A DNA stretch of 64,000 nt from Rhodanobacter sp. B05. GTDB lineage: Bacteria > Pseudomonadota > Gammaproteobacteria > Xanthomonadales > Rhodanobacteraceae. The stretch covers positions 496,001-560,000 of the forward strand of contig NZ_MUNU01000019.1 in assembly GCF_002001085.1 (NCBI RefSeq), read 5' to 3'. The position numbers were made by a program, and so were the translations under genes. The notes beneath the pieces are model-generated. The model saw only the letters and a program-made list of their open reading frames with translations. It was not told where the DNA came from and did not search any database. Shown piece after piece: positions 8,568-18,132 of this stretch; the first letter of the stretch is position 1; each line of letters begins with the position of its first letter.

Positions 8568-10156
8568 GCCCGGACCTCGATGATCACCAGTGGCCAGCGG
8601 GCCGGTTCGGCGGCAAGCCCTGCCGCCGTGGCTATCCGCGCACGCGCGTCGTCGCAGGACGAGGCTGCCAGATTGCGGGCAAGCAGTTCGGGCGGAAGCT
8701 GCAGCAGTCGGTGGGTCGCCATCAGCAGCAACCGATCGCCTGCCTGGACCGCGCAACTGACCTCGCCGCAAGTCGGCTGCGCCGTCGCGCCGAGGCCGGG
8801 AGCGGCCAGCGGGGCCGGACTGAACAGCAGATCATCGATATCGTCCGCACGTCCGCTGGTCGCGGCCGGCAGTGCATCGCTGCGGGCGAAGAACGGTTGC
8901 AGGCGACCATGCCGCCAGTGCCACGCCGCCGCTGCACCAATGCGCAGCAACTCGGCCTGGCCATTGGCCACGTGCGCCGTGATCACCGCGCAATCTTCCG
9001 GGATCGGATCGATGAGGTCCTCGCTGACCTGCCGCAACTGTGGATTCAGCGCCATGATGCGGGTGCGCAGCACCTGCAGGCCACCGATCAGCTCGGCGCC
9101 CAGCATGTCACCGGCAATCGCCGCGACGGCAGCCACGGCCTGCTGGCGGGAATCGGCAACGCCGGCTTCGGCCGCCACCAGGCTGAGTCCGACATCCGCC
9201 CGATGCAGCACGGCCATGCCGGCGCCACTATCGGCCACCGCGACAGGCGGCGGTTCGATCGCTGCCGTGCTCGCGGCCATCGACCCAGACGCGAGCGCGC
9301 CGCCGGGACCGGGCAGCAGTTCGAGGTCGTCCGGCAACCACGCATCGCCCGGACCCGAGGCCATCGCGGGCGGGCTGCCGACATGCTCCGGCAACGCGGC
9401 GCGCTGTCCGACGTCGTCGAAGAAACCCACGCTCCGCCACGCCGCCGCGCCATGGCCGGCATCCAGAAAACCGGCGTAGGCGTCAGCCTGCGGCAGGCCA
9501 TCCGTGATCAGCAGACTCGCCGGCATCCGGCCTGCCGCGGATGCCCACCACAGGCACCAGCGCCCGGGGGCGTCCGCGAGACGCGCCCACAGGTCGGCGA
9601 GAGCCGAACTCGTTGCAGCCGGCAGGGACAGGCGCCAGTGACGGGCCGCACCCCAGTCCACACCATGCAGCAGGTCCGGCACCGGCGGCTGAACGCCATC
9701 CAGCGGGCCGGCCAACGTCGCCACCTGTTCGTCGAAGCTGTCCACGCTGATCGCCGGATCGGCCTGCGCCAGACGGTGCACGCGCTCGGCTTCATCAAAC
9801 CAGCCAGCACCGTTGCGAATCGCCAGCGCGCCACCGGTGGCATCTGCAACCACCGGCGCGGCGATCACCATCGGAAAGCAGCGCCCGACGCGATCGGCAC
9901 CAGGCCCCATGACCCCGGCCCAGGCCGCGTCGCCGCAGATACCCGGGCCAAGCAAAAAGCGCCAGACCGGGCTGGCATCGAACGTCTCGCGCCACGCGTC
10001 GCCCAGCACGCTGCGGCTCTGCGCCACGGCGCCCTCGAAATGCCGATCCCACACATCCACGAACGCGGAAGGCAGCCGCCGCTGCACAAAGTCCCCTGCG
10101 CTGGGCAGCTTGCCGAAGAACCCTGCGGCCCCGTGCGGCACGCGCTCAGCCCCCAC
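8564..10156 (-). CDS. tagF: TagF fused to a degenerate PP2C-like domain
   Basis: A 530-residue protein. Residues 8 to about 260 are a TagF domain (GFFGKLPSAGDFVQRRLP, FLLGPGICG, WAGVMGPGADRVGRCFP), a family that represses the T6SS post-translationally. Residues about 305-530 align by eye with a PP2C phosphatase but lack its metal ligands: VAAEAGV (327-333) replaces VADGLGG, GAAAAWHW (408-415) replaces GDSRAYxY, and MATHRL replaces CSDGxN. I infer a phosphatase fold without activity. TagF-PppA fusions with an active phosphatase are known in Agrobacterium; here the active pppA is a separate gene directly downstream. The GTG start at 10156 overlaps the tssM end by 11 bases; a second GTG five codons in is possible. 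Confidence 0.88.
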   Translation of the reverse strand: MGAERVPHGAAGFFGKLPSAGDFVQRRLPSAFVDVWDRHFEGAVAQSRSVLGDAWRETFDASPVWRFLLGPGICGDAAWAGVMGPGADRVGRCFPMVIAAPVVADATGGALAIRNGAGWFDEAERVHRLAQADPAISVDSFDEQVATLAGPLDGVQPPVPDLLHGVDWGAARHWRLSLPAATSSALADLWARLADAPGRWCLWWASAAGRMPASLLITDGLPQADAYAGFLDAGHGAAAWRSVGFFDDVGQRAALPEHVGSPPAMASGPGDAWLPDDLELLPGPGGALASGSMAASTAAIEPPPVAVADSGAGMAVLHRADVGLSLVAAEAGVADSRQQAVAAVAAIAGDMLGAELIGGLQVLRTRIMALNPQLRQVSEDLIDPIPEDCAVITAHVANGQAELLRIGAAAAWHWRHGRLQPFFARSDALPAATSGRADDIDDLLFSPAPLAAPGLGATAQPTCGEVSCAVQAGDRLLLMATHRLLQLPPELLARNLAASSCDDARARIATAAGLAAEPARWPLVIIEVRA

Positions 10157-13100
10157 ACCGGAAGCTGGACAAGGCGTTGCTGAGGAACGGGTTCTTGAGG
10201 TTGTTGGCTTGGAGCGTCACCTTCGCCACGTGGCCGCCGAAGTTGAAACTGGCCACGAAACGCAGGTCGGACTGCTTCTGCAGGCTGGCTGCCTGCAGGG
10301 CGCGGAAGAACGCCCAGTCGCCCCGATAGTCGAACGTGGTCAGCAGGTTGCCCGCGGTGTCGTAGGCGGAGATCGACACACGACCCGGTTGCGGACCGGG
10401 CCACTTCATGGTCACGTTGGTCGGGCCGCCGGCCTGGTATTCGTACTTTTGCCCGTCGATGTCGATCGCCAGCTTGCCGATGCCGGCATCGAGCACCGGC
10501 GTCAGCAGGGTGAAGTCGACCTCGGGCACGTTGCCGCTGCGGAAGAACATCTGCTTGATCGTGTCGGCACCCTGCAACTGCGCCAGCATGCCGGCCGAGC
10601 CGCTGATCGCGCCGGGCCCGGTCTTCCAGTGCCAGTAGCGGCCGCTGGCGTCGATGAGCTTGCCCGCGGTCTGGCTGTAGAAGCTGTCGAAGCGGCCACC
10701 GTAGCCAAACAGTTCACCGAAATTCTGCAGCGGGATGTCGTTGTTGCTGGAGGCGGAGAACGGATAGCGGCCGCGGGTGAAGTCGGCGCAGTCCTTGCCC
10801 ACCGCCTGCTGGTACTGATCGTCCAGCGCGCTCTTGGTGCCGCTCGCGACCAGCGCCTGGCTCTTGCCGGTCAGCGCGGCGAACCAGCCTGCCGCCGGCG
10901 GCGGCAGTTGCCCGGCGGCCTGCTGCGCCAGCAGCAATTGCGGATTCGGCTGCCCCGCCGCATTGCTGAAATCGCCCATGGTCAGCAAGGTCTTGCTGAG
11001 GTCGTCGAGGGTCTTCAGGGTCTGGTCGATCGGTTGCGCGCCGGGCGCACCCTCGGTGAGCTTGTCGATCTCGGCAAAATGATCGCTGATCACCTTGCCG
11101 GGCTTTTCGCTGGCCGCCTCGCCACCAGGCGCACCCGTACCACCGGCCTGCGCAAGCGCCCGCGCCAGCGCGGTCTGCGTGGCACGCTTCTGGGCCAGCT
11201 TCTTCGCCACGTCCTCGGCCTTGTCGGCGGCATCGCCGGCGGGCGCACGCATCAGGTCGCTGGTGTTGTCGCGCACCACCTTGAGCAGAAGTTTCAGCGG
11301 CGAATTCGTGCCGGCGAGCTTGGCCGCGATGGCGCTGGCATCCTGGATGTTGTTGATCGGCTGCAGCTCGAGATCGGCAAGAATCCCGTCCCAGGCCTTG
11401 ATGTAATCCTGCTCGTAGAGGCCGAGCACCTGCTGGGCAAGCTGGGCCTTCTGCACCGAATCGATCTTGGTCGCACCGAACACCCAGTCGTCGTCGGCGA
11501 ATTGCGTCACCGCCTGCTCGATGCCCTTGTCCACTTCCTGCTTGAACGCCGGCTGGGTGAACAGGGCGGGGATCGGATCGGAGAGCGGCTTGCCGCTCTT
11601 GCGCTGGTACACATTGCCGAGCAGGCCCAGCTCCTTGTCCAGCCGCAGCGGCGGGTAGTTGCCGTTGTCGGCCGTCAGCTTGAGGTTGCCGTAGATCAGC
11701 GTCGCCAGATCGGCCGTGCGCAGGGTACTGCGCGCCTGCTCGACCAGGTTGTTGTCCAGGCCAAGCGGGCGCAGTCGTCCCTCGTGCGCGACCAGGGCGT
11801 CGAAGTGCTTGCTCAAGGCCTTCTGCAGCACCGGGTCGTTCGGGAACAGGCGACGCCATTCGACGCCTGCCAGAGCCACGATCTGGTCGTGGTCCAGATG
11901 CTTGGGTTCGCCCAGCATCAGATAGCCCTTGAGGTAGTAGTAGAGCATCTGCGGGTCGCTGGCGTTGGCGGCGAGGCCGGCACGGAACTGCGACGCCACG
12001 CCCGGCAGCAGGATGGCATTGAGCTCGCGATAGTAGGCGTCACGCACCTCGTCGCCGACTGCATTGCCCTGGTACAGCCCGAAGCGCATCGACAGCGGCA
12101 CGTCGCTCTGGTGCTGGTCGGCCACATCGACCGCCGCGGAAAGCCCTTCGAGTCGCTCCAGCACCAGCGCGAAATACGCCTGCTGATTGGGCGCCAGCGA
12201 GAGGTCGCTCTGCCCCGGATACTTCTGCAGTGCCGCATGCACGTCGGCCAGATAGCTGCTGTTGCGCCGGTAACTGGTGGCCAGTCCGAAGATCAACAGA
12301 CCGCACACCAGCAGCACGCCGACGTAGCACGCCGCCTGCAGCAGGATTTTCTGGCGCTCGAGTTTCGGGTTGGTGCCGGCAAAGCCCGACTCGCGGAACA
12401 GCACGTCCTTGAGCAGGCGCTCGACGAAGAACGTTCGGCTCTGCGCACCGGGCACATGCAGGCGCGAGGCATCCAGCCCGAAGGTGCGTGCGACCGCCCC
12501 CATCATGCGGTCGATCGGCGTGCCTTCCTGCGTGCCCGAGGTGAAGTAGGCGCCGCGCAGCAGCAGGGGTGCATCGTACTGGTGGCCGGTGAATACGCCT
12601 TCCACGAACTGGCGGGTGATTTCGCGCATGGCGCCGAGCTGTTGCGGGAACGACAGGATCGCCGCGCGGCGCAGGCGATCACGCTCGCGATGCAGCCGAT
12701 CGAGGATGCGCGTGTTGAGCCGCTCCAGCAGCAGGTTGAACTCTTCCAGGAACTGCTTTGCCGCCGTCCCGGCCATGGTCTTGTCGACCGGGAACGACAT
12801 GCCCCAGACCTGGCTGCGCAGCTCGGGGGTGAGATCGTCGAAGAACTCGGTGAAGCCGGCGACCAGGTCGCACTTGGTGAACACCAGGTAGGCCGGCACG
12901 CCGATGCGCAGGTGCTTGGCCAGCTCGTCCAGTCGCTGCCGGACTGCCAGGATGTGTTGTTGCCGACCGGCATCGTCCAGGGTGAGCAGGTCCGACAGGC
13001 TCATCGCCACGATCACGCCGTTGATCGGACGGCGTTTGCGGTATTTGCGCAGCAGATTCAGGAACTCGGTCCATGCCGAGGCATCGGCGCCGCGGTCGGA

Positions 13101-13676
13101 ATCCTGGGTGGTGTAGCGCCCGGCGGTATCGAGGAATACGGCCTCGTCGGTGAACCACCAGTCGCAATTGCGGGTGCCGCCGACGCCACGGATCGCTTCC
13201 TTGCCGAACTTGTTCGACAGCGGGAAGTTGAGGCCCGAGTTCTGCAGCAAGGTGCTCTTGCCCGATCCCGGCGGCCCGATCACCACGTACCACGGCAAGG
13301 CATACAGATTGGTGCCGCCGCTGCGGTTCTTGCGCAGGGTATCCACCGCCTCCTGGAAGCGGCCCTGCAATTGCGCGCGCTCGTTGGCGGAGCGATCGTT
13401 GCGCTCGCCGCCCGCGGCCGGCTCTCCCTGCTCGCTGAGGTCGCTGGCCATCTGCTTGGCCTTGCCGCGCACGCGCATCTGCCTGATCTGCAACCAGACC
13501 GCCCAGATCACCACGATCACGAGGATCACCAGCAACCGCACGATCGGGCTGGTCAGCGGCTGCGATCCACCGAAGCCGAGGTAGGGGCCGCCAAACCAGA
13601 TCAGCAACGACAGCAGCAGCAGGCCGACGAGGGTGATGAACAGGCGGGATTTGAACAGCGCAAGAAGCTTGCCCAC
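10146..13676 (-). CDS. tssM: T6SS membrane core protein TssM (IcmF)
   Basis: An 1176-residue inner-membrane protein that, with TssL and normally TssJ, forms the trans-envelope complex of the T6SS. Two membrane helices lie near the N-terminus (about 12-28 and 46-63). A GTPase-like cytoplasmic domain follows with Walker A GPPGSGKST at 134-142 and a Walker B-like FLDTAG. A third membrane helix (CYVGVLLVCGLLIFGLA) precedes a periplasmic arm of about 700 residues. The C-terminus carries the beta-rich domain that in other systems contacts TssJ. The start is GTG at 13676, five bases after tssL, and the length is normal. Intact Walker motifs suggest nucleotide binding. No tssJ is seen in the window. 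Confidence 0.95.
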   Translation of the reverse strand: MGKLLALFKSRLFITLVGLLLLSLLIWFGGPYLGFGGSQPLTSPIVRLLVILVIVVIWAVWLQIRQMRVRGKAKQMASDLSEQGEPAAGGERNDRSANERAQLQGRFQEAVDTLRKNRSGGTNLYALPWYVVIGPPGSGKSTLLQNSGLNFPLSNKFGKEAIRGVGGTRNCDWWFTDEAVFLDTAGRYTTQDSDRGADASAWTEFLNLLRKYRKRRPINGVIVAMSLSDLLTLDDAGRQQHILAVRQRLDELAKHLRIGVPAYLVFTKCDLVAGFTEFFDDLTPELRSQVWGMSFPVDKTMAGTAAKQFLEEFNLLLERLNTRILDRLHRERDRLRRAAILSFPQQLGAMREITRQFVEGVFTGHQYDAPLLLRGAYFTSGTQEGTPIDRMMGAVARTFGLDASRLHVPGAQSRTFFVERLLKDVLFRESGFAGTNPKLERQKILLQAACYVGVLLVCGLLIFGLATSYRRNSSYLADVHAALQKYPGQSDLSLAPNQQAYFALVLERLEGLSAAVDVADQHQSDVPLSMRFGLYQGNAVGDEVRDAYYRELNAILLPGVASQFRAGLAANASDPQMLYYYLKGYLMLGEPKHLDHDQIVALAGVEWRRLFPNDPVLQKALSKHFDALVAHEGRLRPLGLDNNLVEQARSTLRTADLATLIYGNLKLTADNGNYPPLRLDKELGLLGNVYQRKSGKPLSDPIPALFTQPAFKQEVDKGIEQAVTQFADDDWVFGATKIDSVQKAQLAQQVLGLYEQDYIKAWDGILADLELQPINNIQDASAIAAKLAGTNSPLKLLLKVVRDNTSDLMRAPAGDAADKAEDVAKKLAQKRATQTALARALAQAGGTGAPGGEAASEKPGKVISDHFAEIDKLTEGAPGAQPIDQTLKTLDDLSKTLLTMGDFSNAAGQPNPQLLLAQQAAGQLPPPAAGWFAALTGKSQALVASGTKSALDDQYQQAVGKDCADFTRGRYPFSASSNNDIPLQNFGELFGYGGRFDSFYSQTAGKLIDASGRYWHWKTGPGAISGSAGMLAQLQGADTIKQMFFRSGNVPEVDFTLLTPVLDAGIGKLAIDIDGQKYEYQAGGPTNVTMKWPGPQPGRVSISAYDTAGNLLTTFDYRGDWAFFRALQAASLQKQSDLRFVASFNFGGHVAKVTLQANNLKNPFLSNALSSFRCGG

Positions 13677-13681
13677 GATGT

Positions 13682-15046
13682 TCAGTCCTCCGGGCTGTAG
13701 AGAATTTCGACGCGGCGATTGCGCGCGCGATTGGCCGGCAGGTCGGCCGGCAGCGCGATCGGCTGCGAGGAACCTGCCCCGCTGGACTCCAGTCGGCCGG
13801 CGTTGTCGATGCCCTGCTTCAGGATCTGCACCACGGCGCGCGCGCGCGCCGCCGACAGCGCGTAGTTGTCCTTGAACTGCAGCGAACGCACCGGCTGGTC
13901 GTCGGTGTGGCCGACCACCACCACCCGGCCCGGCACCTGATTCAGCGCTGCGGTAATCGCGTGCAGCATCGGGATCTGCTTGTCGGCAACGTCGGTGCCG
14001 CCGGAGGCAAACATCGCGGCGGCATTGAGTCGTATCAGCGCCGAGCCATCCGGCTTTTCATCCACGGTCAGCGCGCCGGCCTGCTCCTGCGGGGCGAGCA
14101 GTTGCTTCAGGCTCTTGCGCTCGACTTTCGGCTGCGTCTGCCTGAGCTTCGACTCGTCGGGCGGCACCGCGCCCTGCAAGCCGATCTGCGCCACCTGCGC
14201 GCTGACCGGCGAGGACAGATCGTTGAGCCGCGTATAGAAGTACAGGAACGCGCCGAGCAGCAGGCACGCACCCGCCGCCACGATCACCCACAACGGCACG
14301 TAGCGAACCAGCGGGTTGCGCCGATCCTCGAGGCCCTTCCAGTGGGGCGCCAGTTCGTCCGCCGCCGGCGCGCGCTGCGCCTTGAGACGGCGGTAGAGCT
14401 CTTCCTGGATGTCGGCCAGCTTGGCGCGCCCGTCTGCCTCGATCTGGTATCGCCCGCCGAAGCCCAGCGTCAGGCAGATATACATCAGCTCGATCAGGTC
14501 GATATGGCGCGAGAAGTCCGCGCACAGGCGATCAAGGATGAGGAAGAATTTCTCGCCCCCGTACGACTCGCCGTGGAAGACCACCAGCAGGGTCTTGGCC
14601 GCCCAGCCGCTCTGGCCGCCCCACGGCGTGTTCATCACCGCCTCGTCGAGCGAGGTGCACAACACGTAGCGCGCGGCGGTAATCGTCTGTGCCGGGATAC
14701 CGGCGGCCTGGGCGTTGCTCTCGAACTGGCGTATCTGCGCGACGACCTGCTCGCGCAGGCGCGCCGAATCCGGTTGCGACGCACTGTTGCGCAACTGCAC
14801 CGACAGCAGCAGCAAGGGACTGGCAGCCTGCACCAGGGTGTTGAGGCCCGCGCCGAGGAAGTCGCCGATCGCCGCCGGAGGTGCCGCATCGACGCGCGAC
14901 GTCGCCGGGCGCGCGGCTGAAGGGGCTGGACTGGCGACGGCAGGAGGAGCCGCCGGCGCCGGTGCGGCAGGCGGCGGCACGCCGCGCGGGCGGACTACGG
15001 TCGCATCGCGCAGGGGATCGTCGTCATTGGGACCATTGCTGCTCAT
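13682..15046 (-). CDS. tssL: T6SS protein TssL (IcmH/DotU) with C-terminal OmpA domain
   Basis: A 454-residue inner-membrane protein of the T6SS membrane complex. The N-terminal tail holds DATVVRP around Thr16, the same kind of motif repeated in the kinase of this operon. In Agrobacterium, PpkA phosphorylates TssL at Thr14, which recruits Fha. The DotU domain follows (SLDEAVMNTPWGGQSGW, FHGESYGGEKFF), then one membrane helix (WVIVAAGACLLLGAFLYFY) and a periplasmic OmpA-type peptidoglycan-binding domain (VVVVGHTDDQPV...NRARNRRVEILY). It is therefore an extended TssL that should anchor the complex to the cell wall itself. ATG at 15046 with AGAGGT upstream is the chosen start, four bases after tssK. 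Confidence 0.95.
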   Translation of the reverse strand: MSSNGPNDDDPLRDATVVRPRGVPPPAAPAPAAPPAVASPAPSAARPATSRVDAAPPAAIGDFLGAGLNTLVQAASPLLLLSVQLRNSASQPDSARLREQVVAQIRQFESNAQAAGIPAQTITAARYVLCTSLDEAVMNTPWGGQSGWAAKTLLVVFHGESYGGEKFFLILDRLCADFSRHIDLIELMYICLTLGFGGRYQIEADGRAKLADIQEELYRRLKAQRAPAADELAPHWKGLEDRRNPLVRYVPLWVIVAAGACLLLGAFLYFYTRLNDLSSPVSAQVAQIGLQGAVPPDESKLRQTQPKVERKSLKQLLAPQEQAGALTVDEKPDGSALIRLNAAAMFASGGTDVADKQIPMLHAITAALNQVPGRVVVVGHTDDQPVRSLQFKDNYALSAARARAVVQILKQGIDNAGRLESSGAGSSQPIALPADLPANRARNRRVEILYSPED

Positions 15047-15050
15047 GCGC

Positions 15051-16385
15051 TCAACCTCTGATCGCCCACAATTGCAGATCGAGACCGGCGAATTCGCCGC
15101 CGAAATGGAACGCAATGCCGCCGGACGTCTTCAGCGTCCGCCACATCGGCGAATTCTTGTCGAACTCGAAATACAGATAGCCGGAGTTGTAGGGAATCTG
15201 CCGTGGCGCCACCGGCATCGGCGCCACCGGAATGCCCGGCAACTGCAGGTTCACCAGGTCGCGGATCTTTTCCACGGGGCCGATCTTCGATTGCGCCGGC
15301 AACTGTCGGCGCAGATCCTCGGACTTGAGGTCGGCCTTGGCCGCCAGCACGAAGGCCGCGGTGTCGATCAGGCTCAGGTCCGGCACCACGGCAACCCAGA
15401 CACCGAACTTGCGCTGCTGCATCGGGATCGGGATCGCGGTCTGCTCCATCACCGCGCTGAGGCTGTTGCGCAGCGCCGCGATCAACGGCTCGAAGCTTTC
15501 GTACAGCGCCTCGTGGCGGTACGGGGGAAACGCCGGTGGACGCTTGCCGGTCGAGGTGAAGGTCGATAGCTCGCCGGCCATTTCCGCCAGCACGCGGTAA
15601 AAATCCTCCGGGTGCAGGATGGGGGCGGAGGCCAGGTGTGCGATCAGGGGCTGGTAGCGATTGACCACCTGCAGCAGCAGGAAATCGGCGATCTCCGCCG
15701 CGCCACCGCGGTCGGTGACCGCGACCCGGCTGGCCAGCGCCTCGCCACGCTGATGTAACAGGCCCAGCAATTCCGTGAGGAAAGTCGTCAGCCTGGGCGC
15801 CGCGTGGCAACTCAATGCGGTCGGCATGAACGCCTCTTCGAGTATCACCCGCCGATCGGAGCGGCACTCGACGATCCGCGCCAGCGGAATCTGCGCCAGG
15901 CCTTCCAGCGGTTGCGATTGCGGCAACAGGCGGCTGTTCAGGCCGCCCACTTCCAGCACGGTAAGCCCGTCCATGCTGCCCGAGGCATCGCGTACTTCAA
16001 CCTCCCGCACGCGGAAACGGAACAGCTTCTCCGCAGACGCCTCGGGTCGCCCGCTATCCGGCTGCGCCGCCGAGCGCAGCGGCAGGGTGAGGAATACGGT
16101 CTGGTCGCGCCAGTTGCCATCAACCTCCAGCGCCAATGGCAAGGGATCGTCGCCGGGCATGGAGAACGGCGTGCCATCGGGGAATACGCCGCGCGCGCGC
16201 TTGATGCCAAGCTTGCCAATCGCCAGCAGGTCGGACTCCAGCTCCAACTCGGAGAAACCCCAGGTGTACGGGCGCAGGCTGCCGGCACGCAGCTCCACGA
16301 AACGTTCGAGATAACGTTCCTGCTGCTGCAGATGCTGGGGGCGCAGAAACAGCCCTTCGCTCCAGACGACCTTGTTGTTTTCCAT
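15051..16385 (-). CDS. tssK: T6SS baseplate-membrane connector TssK
   Basis: A 444-residue cytoplasmic protein that links the T6SS baseplate to the TssL/TssM membrane complex. The N-terminus has the family signature (VVWSEGLFLRPQHLQQQERY) and later YTWGFSELELE and SEDLRRQLPAQSKIGPVEKIRDLV; length is as expected. It lies four bases before tssL and 119 bases after the FHA gene. Those 119 bases hold no open frame long enough for TssJ, which sits next to tssK in many clusters. An AGGGGCAGG sequence precedes the ATG. In systems of this type TssK is a trimer whose C-terminal domain contacts TssL. Confidence 0.95.
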   Translation of the reverse strand: MENNKVVWSEGLFLRPQHLQQQERYLERFVELRAGSLRPYTWGFSELELESDLLAIGKLGIKRARGVFPDGTPFSMPGDDPLPLALEVDGNWRDQTVFLTLPLRSAAQPDSGRPEASAEKLFRFRVREVEVRDASGSMDGLTVLEVGGLNSRLLPQSQPLEGLAQIPLARIVECRSDRRVILEEAFMPTALSCHAAPRLTTFLTELLGLLHQRGEALASRVAVTDRGGAAEIADFLLLQVVNRYQPLIAHLASAPILHPEDFYRVLAEMAGELSTFTSTGKRPPAFPPYRHEALYESFEPLIAALRNSLSAVMEQTAIPIPMQQRKFGVWVAVVPDLSLIDTAAFVLAAKADLKSEDLRRQLPAQSKIGPVEKIRDLVNLQLPGIPVAPMPVAPRQIPYNSGYLYFEFDKNSPMWRTLKTSGGIAFHFGGEFAGLDLQLWAIRG

Positions 16386-16504
16386 GCGTCGCGCCTGCCC
16401 CTGTCAAGAATTCCCCCGGCTGCGCTGCCGGGCATGGCGGCGTTGGCGGCTGCTGGCCGCCGACACCTGGTGGATGTACCCCGCCCCCGCGACGCCCCCT
16501 GCGC

Positions 16505-17848
16505 CTAGTGATGAGTTGCCTGTCGCATTCTCCGCGCCGATTTCAGGCGTGACAACTGTTCTTCGTAGGCACGCGCGAATTCATCGCCGAACAGGCGGCG
16601 AAAGCAATCGTCGGGATCCTTGTTCAGTCCCTCGAAATGCTCGCGATACCGCTCCCAGTACTTGCCCTTGCCGGCGAACGCCGAACGCTTGGAACCCCCG
16701 TCCGCCTCCTGTTCGAATCGGTCCGGGCTGAAATGCACCAGCAACGACTCGAACGCCGCACGCACGCCTGCAAGCATCGCCATCTGGTGGCAGCGGATAT
16801 CGTCGAACGCATCTTCGAACGCCATCGTGCCGGACATGAACGCACCGTTGGACGGCGACATGATCTTCTGCAGGGCCTCTTCGGGATTCGGCGCGAACTT
16901 CAGCGGATTGTTCTCCGAACGCTGGATGATCGTGACCGGCAGGCGGAAGGTGTTCTTGATCTCGGCACGGGCACGCAGCACGTCCATCACACCGTCGACG
17001 ACGACGCGGAAGATCTCGTCGACATTCGCCGGCAGCGCATGCGAGCCGGTGGTCTCTGCTGGCGAAGCTGGTGGCACACGGGGCAACGGTGCGGGCGCGG
17101 CCGCCGGCGAAGACGCGGCGGGTGCCGGCGCGGCGGCCGCCGATGCCGAAAAGTCACCCATCGTCAGGTCCCAGTTTTCCGGCAGCGCATTCGACTGCCG
17201 CTGCCCGGTGGTGAGCGGCGGATGAAAATGATCCTGCATGCCGTCCGTATGGTTCCAGCCCGAACTGGCATTGCCGGTGGTCGCGCCGGACAACAGGCCG
17301 GATGACGTATCCGTGGCTCCCAGGAAACTCAACGGATCGAGCTCGGCCGCCCCCCCGGCTCCGGCACCGGGAATCAGGTCGGCTTCCGCGGGGATCATCG
17401 GCGCCGGCGCGGCATGCGCGGCCGCAGGAGGGGCGAGATCAAGCAGGCCGAAATCCAGCGGATCGGAGCTCGCGAGCACTGCTCCTGCGGCGGGAGGTGC
17501 CAGCAGATCGGGCAGGGCCGGCGCGGCGGCGGCGTCCTGCAGGCGCACCCCCACCTCGAACGTGTCTATCAACAGGCGGTCACCGTCTTTCAACGCGGAG
17601 GGATCGCCCTTGACCAGCGGCATGCCGTTCAACAGCATGCCGTTGGTGCTGCGATCCTCGATGAAATAGATGCCGTTGAGATAACGCACCATCGCATGAA
17701 CGCGCGACACGCCGGAGGCACCGAGCACCCAGTCGCAGTCCTCCGAACGACCGATACTTCCGCCGACGGCCACAAATGTCCTGCTGCTGCGGCTGCCAAA
17801 TTGGGCAGCCTGATGACCGGCAACGGCAAGAACCAGGCTATGCGACAT
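16505..17848 (-). CDS. tagH: T6SS FHA-domain scaffold protein (Fha/TagH)
   Basis: A 447-residue protein with an N-terminal FHA domain (about residues 20-105). The phosphothreonine-binding features are GRSEDCDWVL, SRVHAMV and a STNG loop. A long Ala/Pro-rich linker includes LPENWDLTMGDF. The C-terminal domain found in T6SS FHA proteins follows (VDGVMDVLRARAEIKN, FRLPVTIIQRSENNPLKF, AYEEQL near the end). Known homologues bind phosphothreonine made by PpkA on themselves or on TssL and promote assembly; PppA reverses this. The gene is first of the tssK-tssL-tssM group and follows a 284-base gap, so a promoter in that gap is likely, though I see no convincing one. Confidence 0.93.
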   Translation of the reverse strand: MSHSLVLAVAGHQAAQFGSRSSRTFVAVGGSIGRSEDCDWVLGASGVSRVHAMVRYLNGIYFIEDRSTNGMLLNGMPLVKGDPSALKDGDRLLIDTFEVGVRLQDAAAAPALPDLLAPPAAGAVLASSDPLDFGLLDLAPPAAAHAAPAPMIPAEADLIPGAGAGGAAELDPLSFLGATDTSSGLLSGATTGNASSGWNHTDGMQDHFHPPLTTGQRQSNALPENWDLTMGDFSASAAAAPAPAASSPAAAPAPLPRVPPASPAETTGSHALPANVDEIFRVVVDGVMDVLRARAEIKNTFRLPVTIIQRSENNPLKFAPNPEEALQKIMSPSNGAFMSGTMAFEDAFDDIRCHQMAMLAGVRAAFESLLVHFSPDRFEQEADGGSKRSAFAGKGKYWERYREHFEGLNKDPDDCFRRLFGDEFARAYEEQLSRLKSARRMRQATHH

Positions 17849-17870
17849 CGTTATGCTCGAATTTCCCTGA

Positions 17871-17999
17871 CTACGGTGAACCAGCCAGCAAGGCGTTGGA
17901 TGAACTCATTCGTCCACGTACCGACCAAGCCCGAATATCCGGGGTGCCGACCTGGTTGCCTGACTGTTCGCGAAAAACCTCAAGCCCCCGTGAATCGAT
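17871..17999 (-). other. unassigned small open frame upstream of the FHA gene
   Basis: In the 284-base gap between the DUF6931-like gene and the FHA gene there is a frame from ATG 17999 (GGGGG nine bases upstream) to TAG at 17871. It encodes about 42 residues (MIDSRGLEVFREQ...SNALLAGSP) and could extend to an ATG at 18044 for 57 residues. Its stop is 22 bases before the FHA start. The composition looks more protein-like than the other frames here, but the ORF is short and I recognise no family. It may be a leader peptide, a gene remnant, or chance. The rest of the gap shows nothing clear. Confidence 0.22.
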
Positions 18000-18132
18000 C
18001 ATTGCCCAGACACCCCCGAGATGCGTGACTGGAGCTGCCGGCATGGCCGAACTGACGCGCGGAAACCGTCAGCAACCATCGTATCGTCCATCCATGAATC
18101 GGGCAAGCTGCGAGCATCGCCGCCTCGCAAGT

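Noticed and set aside
7824..9479. A 551-codon plus-strand frame opposite pppA and tagF.
   Set aside because: Both minus-strand genes have complete motifs and ATGA junctions; the plus-strand translation is low-complexity Ser/Ala/Arg.
16386..16504. A possible tssJ lipoprotein gene between the FHA gene and tssK.
   Set aside because: The 119 bases are too short and contain no frame with a lipobox.
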